Below the pieces are notes generated by a model. The model was given only the letters and a program-made list of their open reading frames with translations, had not been told where the DNA came from and searched no databases. Position numbers and translations under genes: made by a program. Positions 1 to 5,000 of a stretch of 10,675 nucleotides of DNA are shown here, piece by piece. The DNA is taken from contig DAJH01000064.1 of assembly GCA_002498925.1 (NCBI GenBank), positions 1 through 10,675 of the forward strand, written 5' to 3'. Numbering within the stretch: position 1 is the first letter of the stretch; the number at the start of each line of letters is the position of its first letter. This stretch comes from Euryarchaeota archaeon UBA173. Lineage in GTDB: Archaea > Thermoplasmatota > Poseidoniia > Poseidoniales > Thalassarchaeaceae.

Positions 1-2
1 TC

Positions 3-1013
3 TCAGAACTAGTCGGATTGCCAGTGTCAAACGTCTCAATGTACGATGCCAGTACGGCAGCAGCAGAGGCTATCACTTGTGCAGTAAGGGTGAAGGGACG
101 GAAGGCCACACAGAAGGGTGTTGTTTACGTCTCACAATTCGTTCCTCCCCACCGGCTTTCAGTTATCCAAAATTATGCCCAGGGCAGTGGAATAGAATTA
201 CGTGTTCTCAAACATGACTCGGATGGGAGGGTGGATCTCGAAGAGGCTACCTCTGCATCGGGTTCCTGCGCGGTCTATGTCGAGCAACCGAATGCATTTG
301 GCGAACTGGATGAAGGAATAGTGAAATTGAAGCAGGTAATCGGTGAAAATACTGCTCTCATTGTAGGTGTTGATGCGGTTTCACTGGGAATGGTGGAGGC
401 GCCAGGAAATTACGGAGCTGACATTGTCGTAGGAGAGGGGCAACCATTTGGAATCGGCCCCACCGCAGGCGGCCCAATCTACGGTCTATTCGCCTGTCAG
501 AAAGAATATCTCCGTTTGATGCCGGGACGCATAGTCGGAAAGACCGTAGATGAAGACGGCCGTGATGCCTTCACACTAACTCTTTCTACCAGGGAGCAAC
601 ACATACGCCGACACCGAGCAACATCAAACATCTGTTCCAATGAAACTCTCATAGCTCTGATGGGGGCTATGCACATGGCTCTTTTGGGCCCAGAGGGATT
701 GCAGAAGTTAGCACTTCGTGTAGCCGCCACCACCGAGGCAACCAAGCGAGTAATATGTCGTATGCCGGGTGTAGAACTAGTTAATCCGGAATCTCACAAT
801 TTCCGGGAATTCGCCGTAAAACTTCCAGGTGAAGCAGCTGATGCTGTAGCTCATATGGATAGAGCGGGGGTGCTAGGCGGACTCCCTCTCGGGGAGTGGT
901 GGGATGACATGTCAGATTGCCTGCTCATCGGCTGCGATGAGAGGACGAGTCATTCTGACATCGAAGCATTGGCTTCCTCCTTGAAATCATGGATTGCGGA
1001 GGTAGGGGAATGA
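3..1013 (+). CDS. gcvPA: Glycine dehydrogenase (decarboxylating) subunit 1, 5'-truncated
   Basis: This is the N-terminal-half subunit of the two-gene form of glycine decarboxylase (P-protein). With GcvPB it decarboxylates glycine using PLP and passes the aminomethyl group to the lipoyl arm of GcvH, in the cytoplasm. The reading frame is open from the first bases of the window, so the TTG at 18 is not the start; 336 residues are present and roughly 110 are probably missing upstream (family about 440-450). Conserved GcvPA features seen are the early VSMYDAST stretch, the GEGQPFG..AGGP segment, PGRIVGKT, and the STREQHIRRHRATSNIC block. The stop TGA at 1011 overlaps the gcvPB start as ATGA, indicating translational coupling. 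The family is certain from motifs; the true start lies outside the window. Confidence 0.95.
   Translation, partial: SELVGLPVSNVSMYDASTAAAEAITCAVRVKGRKATQKGVVYVSQFVPPHRLSVIQNYAQGSGIELRVLKHDSDGRVDLEEATSASGSCAVYVEQPNAFGELDEGIVKLKQVIGENTALIVGVDAVSLGMVEAPGNYGADIVVGEGQPFGIGPTAGGPIYGLFACQKEYLRLMPGRIVGKTVDEDGRDAFTLTLSTREQHIRRHRATSNICSNETLIALMGAMHMALLGPEGLQKLALRVAATTEATKRVICRMPGVELVNPESHNFREFAVKLPGEAADAVAHMDRAGVLGGLPLGEWWDDMSDCLLIGCDERTSHSDIEALASSLKSWIAEVGE
998..1003 (+). promoter_or_regulatory. Shine-Dalgarno site for gcvPB
   Basis: GGAGGT lies inside the end of gcvPA, 6 bases before the ATG at 1010. It matches the anti-SD end of archaeal 16S rRNA and favours 1010 over the in-frame ATG at 989, which precedes this site. 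Confidence 0.75.
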
Positions 1014-2515
1014 GCGACATATTCGAGTTCAATGGCGCCGAAGGGACCGGCTGGTCCCAGCCCGGGCCGATCATTGGCGATGCACAGGACACCATCCCCA
1101 AATCATTGGTTCGAGCCGAACTACCGAAATGGCCCCGAGCAAGTGAGCCAGAGCTGGTCCGCCATTACACATGGCTCTCTCAGAGGAATTTTGGCATCGA
1201 TACGGGATTCTATCCACTCGGATCTTGCACTATGAAGCACAATCCTAGGGTCAATGAACGCATTGTCCAGTTACCCGGAATAGACAGGATTCATCCACTA
1301 CAGCCCGAGCACCAAATTCAAGGCCTCCTCTCGATATTCTTTGAGATGCAAGAAATGCTTGAGATATGTTCAGGAATGGACCAGGTAACCCTCCAACCAG
1401 TCGCAGGAGCTCAGGGCGAATTCACTGCCATCAGGTGCATTCAGGAATATCACAGGGCCAATGGCGAGAGTCATCGGGACAAGGTAATCGTCCCAGACTC
1501 AGCTCATGGCACCAACCCGGCATCTGCAGCAATGTGCGGGTACGAAATAGTTGAGATACCAAGCGGCGATGATGGCAGGCTCGACTTGGAGGCTCTCTCA
1601 GCAGCGGTCGGCAATGATACGGCTGCGATGATGATCACAAATCCCAGTACGCTGGGAATTTTTGAGCCAGAAATAGCAATGGCGGCAGAAATCGTACATT
1701 CCGCAGGCGGACAAATGTACTATGATGGCGCTAACTTCAATGCAATTCTTGGGAAGACCGACCCTGGGAGAATGGGATTCGATGCAGTTCATTACAATCT
1801 GCACAAGACGTTCAGCCAACCTCACGGAGGAGGGGGTCCAGGAAGCGGCCCTATAGGGGTCAAATCCCACCTCTCCGAGTTCCTTCCTGCCCCATTGGCC
1901 GATCGCGAACCCATAGAAGGGGGAGGGGGGGCTACCGGTGATGGCTATCGATACTTCTGGAGAACTCCCAGTAGGACAATCGGAAAGGTCCAGCAGTGGC
2001 ACGGAAATGCCGGAGCAGTGGTCCGGGCATGGGCCTTCTACAGGCGCTATGGGCGTGAGTTAGAACTAATGAGCGAGCACGCAGTTCTAAACGCAAACTA
2101 CCTACGCTATCGAATATTGAATCCAGATCCAGAATCCCACGACCTTCAGGATATTCATGCAATGCCTGTCGACGGTGCCCCAGCCGAGGTCGTCAAACAT
2201 GAATTCACATTGAGTATGGCCCCCCTAAAGGAAGCTACAGGCGTAACCGGGAAGGATGTCGCCAAACGCCTACTGGACTATGGGTACATGTCCCCGACAC
2301 TCTACTTCCCGATGATCGTCCCAGAATGCCTGATGATAGAGCCGACAGAGACTGAGAGCCGCGAGGTCCTCGATAAGTTCGCCAATGTCTTCTTAGACAT
2401 CCTAGCAGAGGATCCCGAGCTAGTCTCGACCGCCCCCCATACTACCGACGTCAGGCGCGTCGATGAGGTTCAAGCTGCACGAAATCTTGTGTTACGCCAT
2501 CCCTGCGAAGACTGA
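1010..2515 (+). CDS. gcvPB: Glycine dehydrogenase (decarboxylating) subunit 2
   Basis: This is the C-terminal-half, PLP-carrying subunit of split glycine decarboxylase, acting with GcvPA, GcvT, GcvH and dihydrolipoamide dehydrogenase in glycine cleavage. It is 501 residues from ATG 1010, close to family length. Diagnostic motifs are FYPLGSCTMKHNPR near residue 70 and the PLP site NLHKTFSQPHGGGGPG, with the Schiff-base lysine at about residue 266 (codon 1805-1807). AHGTNPASAAM and MYYDGANFNAI are further family blocks. I chose start 1010 because a GGAGGT Shine-Dalgarno site sits 6 bases upstream and because the ATG overlaps the gcvPA stop by 4 bases. An in-frame ATG at 989 would add seven residues but lacks this support. 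Neither gcvT nor gcvH is visible; gcvT or gcvH may lie upstream of the window. Confidence 0.96.
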   Translation: MSDIFEFNGAEGTGWSQPGPIIGDAQDTIPKSLVRAELPKWPRASEPELVRHYTWLSQRNFGIDTGFYPLGSCTMKHNPRVNERIVQLPGIDRIHPLQPEHQIQGLLSIFFEMQEMLEICSGMDQVTLQPVAGAQGEFTAIRCIQEYHRANGESHRDKVIVPDSAHGTNPASAAMCGYEIVEIPSGDDGRLDLEALSAAVGNDTAAMMITNPSTLGIFEPEIAMAAEIVHSAGGQMYYDGANFNAILGKTDPGRMGFDAVHYNLHKTFSQPHGGGGPGSGPIGVKSHLSEFLPAPLADREPIEGGGGATGDGYRYFWRTPSRTIGKVQQWHGNAGAVVRAWAFYRRYGRELELMSEHAVLNANYLRYRILNPDPESHDLQDIHAMPVDGAPAEVVKHEFTLSMAPLKEATGVTGKDVAKRLLDYGYMSPTLYFPMIVPECLMIEPTETESREVLDKFANVFLDILAEDPELVSTAPHTTDVRRVDEVQAARNLVLRHPCED

Positions 2516-2560
2516 GTAAGCGGCCGAAGGCGATAATGCCAAGCGCCCCCTCCGAGGCCC

Positions 2561-3412
2561 ATGGAGGCCACCGAAGACAGATTCTGGCTTGTAGGCAATC
2601 CAGCTTGGTGGAAAATGGGTGAAGGGGAGACTCCACCCGCTCTCAGGGGTGGCGAAACCCCCCTCCCGGAAGCATGGGCCAATTCAGGCTCTGGCATGGC
2701 AAACTGGTCGAGGCAAAGACTCAGGCCTCTGGCATGGGGCCTACTCAAACCATCTGCCTGGGCCCCCTTCTTCCTGGTTTCCAGCTCCTTCCCCTTGGCA
2801 TTCCCTGGCAAGACTCCCGATGATCAAGCCGTGGCTTCTATCCTATTCCTGGTCTCATGGACCCTATTGATAATCCCTCAAATGTTGGAGAGAAATTCTC
2901 AGCCATCGTCAGGGGGATCCCTTCTTTCCCTTCCAATAGACTGGAAACTCCTTCTGGCGGGAATAGTCATTTTTCCGCTTCATATTGAGGTAGATCCGAG
3001 AATTGGATGGATCTCTTACTCACTCTTCATCGCCTCAATGGTGAGGTCTATCCGATTGATGTCTGAATCCATTGCAATCCCACCTGCTAGGATAGTGGCC
3101 CCAGTGAATGCCAAGGCATTGGATGGATTCGTGATCGACGGACAGTGGACAGTTTTGTCAGACAGGTGGCGCAGAGGCCCAATAGCCACTCTTGGCACCG
3201 AGAAAGGATCTCTTCTGATTAGCGGGAACAGCCGTTCTGGATTCGATTTTATCTCATTGGCATATAGGCACCAAACCGGATTTGTTCAGGACTGCTTCTT
3301 TGAGGGCCACCCAGAATCCGAGGCTCTATCCGAAATCCTATCGTCCCCTCCTATCTTATTCGAGGGAGCGGAATGGCCAAGTATATTCATTCCCCCTGTT
3401 GTGGAAGAGTAA
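2561..3412 (+). CDS. Hypothetical membrane protein, start uncertain
   Basis: I do not recognise this family. The longest frame gives 283 residues. About four hydrophobic segments are visible, near residues 64-82, 90-109, 128-143 and 147-165, followed by a more polar C-terminal region (about 175-283). That region contains a WTVLSDRWRRGPIATLG stretch and several aromatic residues. The protein is probably a polytopic inner-membrane protein with a cytoplasmic or external C-terminal domain; orientation cannot be fixed. The first 45 residues are Gly/Pro/Trp-rich and unlike a typical N-terminus, so ATG 2615 or ATG 2696 (MANWSRQ) may be the real start. For 2561, the only support is a weak GATAAT-like box centred about 26 bases upstream. 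It lies 45 bases after gcvPB and 37 before purE in the same direction, so it could be cotranscribed with either. Function is unknown. Confidence 0.6.
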   Translation: MEATEDRFWLVGNPAWWKMGEGETPPALRGGETPLPEAWANSGSGMANWSRQRLRPLAWGLLKPSAWAPFFLVSSSFPLAFPGKTPDDQAVASILFLVSWTLLIIPQMLERNSQPSSGGSLLSLPIDWKLLLAGIVIFPLHIEVDPRIGWISYSLFIASMVRSIRLMSESIAIPPARIVAPVNAKALDGFVIDGQWTVLSDRWRRGPIATLGTEKGSLLISGNSRSGFDFISLAYRHQTGFVQDCFFEGHPESEALSEILSSPPILFEGAEWPSIFIPPVVEE

Positions 3413-3449
3413 TTTTAGACGGCAGGCATTTGAACCTCCTTCCTTCCCG

Positions 3450-3929
3450 ATGTGCATGGACATATGCGTCGTATTGGGTTCTAAGTCAGACCTACCAGTT
3501 GCCGAGAAATGCAAAACAGTACTAGACATGTTCGATGTTTCATACGAAATCAGGGTTGCCTCGGCACACAGGGCGCCGAAGTACCTCGAAGGAATCATTG
3601 AATCCGCCGAACAGTCGGGTTGCAAGGTATTCATCGGCATGGCAGGAGTTGCAGCAGCACTTCCTGGTGTCATCGCATCCATGACCGCCATGCCAGTGAT
3701 AGGCGTCCCAGTCGGTGGAAGGGTCCCTCTAGACTCGCTACTGTCGATAGTACAGATGCCCCCGGGGATGCCTGTCGCTACAGTCGGAGTCGACAGAGGC
3801 GATAACGCCGGTGCACTGGCTGTACAGATTCTCGCTACAACCGATGAGGGACTCGCCTCCGCATACTCCGACTATCGTTCGGCCATGACTGCAAAGGTCA
3901 TCGCCGATGACGAGTCGATACAGGGGTGA
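3450..3929 (+). CDS. purE: 5-(carboxyamino)imidazole ribonucleotide mutase / AIR carboxylase, PurE
   Basis: PurE makes 4-carboxy-5-aminoimidazole ribonucleotide in purine synthesis, either by rearranging N5-CAIR (class I) or by direct CO2 addition to AIR (class II). From ATG 3450 it is 159 residues, the usual length of a single-domain PurE. Visible motifs are VVLGSKSD (residues 7-14), the SAHRAP loop (38-43), a glycine/alanine-rich AGVAAALPG segment (65-73), PVIGVPV, and DSLLSIVQMPPGMPVATV. The class I AAHLPG motif normally carries a histidine; here that position is alanine, which I associate with archaeal-type PurE. No purK is in the window. The in-frame opening extends upstream to 3282 but overlaps the preceding gene and lacks PurE homology. 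ATG 3456 is an alternative start two codons in. The stop is adjacent to guaA, forming a purine pair. Confidence 0.93.
   Translation: MCMDICVVLGSKSDLPVAEKCKTVLDMFDVSYEIRVASAHRAPKYLEGIIESAEQSGCKVFIGMAGVAAALPGVIASMTAMPVIGVPVGGRVPLDSLLSIVQMPPGMPVATVGVDRGDNAGALAVQILATTDEGLASAYSDYRSAMTAKVIADDESIQG
3925..3929 (+). promoter_or_regulatory. Shine-Dalgarno site for guaA subunit B
   Basis: GGTGA overlaps the purE stop codon and sits 8 bases before ATG 3938. It supports that ATG over the GTG at 3926, which lies inside the site itself. Confidence 0.65.
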
Positions 3930-3937
3930 GTCATTTG

Positions 3938-4882
3938 ATGAATACCCAAATGCTGGTCGATGAGGCAGTAGAGGCCCTCCAGTCTCAAATTGATGATACG
4001 GCCATAATCGCTTGTTCAGGTGGGATAGATAGCACAGTAGCCGCTATTCTCGCTCACCGCGCAGTTGGAAGCCTACTACATTGCGTATATGTCGATACTG
4101 GTTTCATGCGCAAGCATGAGACCGAGGAAGTCACGGAAATGTTCTCCGAGATGGGAATTGACTTGAAAGTTGTAGACGCTTCAGAACGCTTCTTCAAGAA
4201 TTTGGAAGGAGTCACCGATCCGGAGCATAAGCGCAAGGTGATAGGAGAGCAATTCATCAGGGTCTTCGAGGAAGAGCAATCATCATGCGGAGCGAAGTAC
4301 CTTGTCCAAGGCACCATAGCACCGGATTGGATAGAATCCGGCGGAGGGGATAGGGATGTCATCAAGAGCCATCACAACGTCGGTGGCTTACCTGAAGATG
4401 TTGATTTAGAAATCGTTGAGCCCCTGCACGAGTTCTACAAGGACGAAGTCAGGTCAATAGCGAGAGAGCTTGGAATCAAATCTAGCGAGAGGCAACCTTT
4501 CCCTGGCCCGGGCCTGGCAGTTCGTGTTCTCGGGGAACTCACCCCTGAGAGGGTCGAAGCATGCAGAGAAGCATGCCACATAGTCGAGAAACGACTCATG
4601 GAAGCGGCCGATAAGGGGAAGTGTGACATCCCATGGCAATACTTCGCAGCTCTGTTGCCAGTTAGGAGCGTGGGGGTACACGGCGACGCACGTGTTCACG
4701 GAGAGACTGTAGTCGTCCGAGCCGTGACCAGCCTCGACGGAATGAGCGCGAAGTACTCTCCTATACCACATGACATCCTCTCCTTAATTAGCACTGAAAT
4801 AACAAACACCCTGAAGGGACACGTAAACCGTGTTGTCTACGATATTACCCACAAGCCACCAGGCACAATAGAGTGGGAATGA
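3938..4882 (+). CDS. guaA: GMP synthase (glutamine-hydrolysing) subunit B, ATP-pyrophosphatase subunit
   Basis: This is the synthetase half of archaeal two-subunit GMP synthase (GuaAB). It adenylates XMP with ATP and replaces the AMP with ammonia supplied by a separate glutaminase subunit (GuaAA, not in this window). It is 314 residues from ATG 3938. The PP-loop SGGIDST is at residues 27-33. Other family blocks are VYVDTGFMRKHE, YLVQGTIAPDWIESGGGD, KSHHNVGGLP, and the RQPFPGPGLAVRVLGE junction into the C-terminal dimerisation domain. The end, THKPPGTIEWE, is the typical GMP synthase terminus, so the gene is complete. An alternative start, GTG 3926, overlaps the purE stop and adds four residues; I prefer 3938 because GGTGA is correctly spaced before it. 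The absence of a fused glutaminase domain is normal for archaea. Cotranscription with purE is likely. Confidence 0.95.
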   Translation: MNTQMLVDEAVEALQSQIDDTAIIACSGGIDSTVAAILAHRAVGSLLHCVYVDTGFMRKHETEEVTEMFSEMGIDLKVVDASERFFKNLEGVTDPEHKRKVIGEQFIRVFEEEQSSCGAKYLVQGTIAPDWIESGGGDRDVIKSHHNVGGLPEDVDLEIVEPLHEFYKDEVRSIARELGIKSSERQPFPGPGLAVRVLGELTPERVEACREACHIVEKRLMEAADKGKCDIPWQYFAALLPVRSVGVHGDARVHGETVVVRAVTSLDGMSAKYSPIPHDILSLISTEITNTLKGHVNRVVYDITHKPPGTIEWE

Positions 4883-4888
4883 TTCCGA

Positions 4889-4896
4889 TTAATTGA
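4889..4896 (+). promoter_or_regulatory. Possible TATA-like box for tRNA-Asn
   Basis: TTAATTGA lies in the 42-base gap between guaA and the tRNA, centred about 32 bases before the tRNA 5' end. This fits an archaeal box A if transcription begins roughly 6 bases before the mature end. The identical octamer occurs upstream of the minus-strand gene that starts at 7337. This is an inference from position and AT content only. Confidence 0.4.
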
Positions 4897-4924
4897 TGAA
4901 TGGGTGAGCCAGCGGGCCACTAAG

Positions 4925-5000
4925 GCCGACATAGCTTAGTTGGTGGAGCGGTGGACTGTTAATCCACAGGTCGCAGGTTCAAGTCCTGCTGTCGGCGCCA
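4925..5000 (+). tRNA. tRNA-Asn (anticodon GUU), CCA encoded
   Basis: All arms fold by hand. The acceptor GCCGACA (4925-4931) pairs with TGTCGGC (4990-4996). The D stem GCTT (4934-4937) pairs with GAGC (4946-4949). The anticodon stem GTGGA (4951-4955) pairs with TCCAC (4963-4967) around the loop CTGTTAA, giving anticodon GTT at 4958-4960. The T stem GCAGG (4973-4977) pairs with CCTGC (4985-4989) around TTCAAGT. The discriminator is G4997 and the CCA end is encoded at 4998-5000. No intron is present. The gene directly abuts the stop codon of the convergent minus-strand gene. Confidence 0.97.

Noticed and set aside
2616..2760. Possible glycine riboswitch beside the gcv genes, suggested by CTCTCAGG and GGCGAA fragments
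   Set aside because: The fragments are in the wrong order, conserved core bases are missing, and the position is downstream of gcvPB rather than upstream of gcvPA.
3411..3418. AATTTTAG as a purE TATA box
   Set aside because: It is centred about 35 bases before ATG 3450, not at the -26 spacing seen for other genes here, and purE may be cotranscribed with the upstream gene.
3282..3449. Upstream in-frame extension of purE
   Set aside because: It overlaps the end of the preceding gene, lacks PurE similarity, and PurE normally begins within a few residues of the VVLGSKSD strand.
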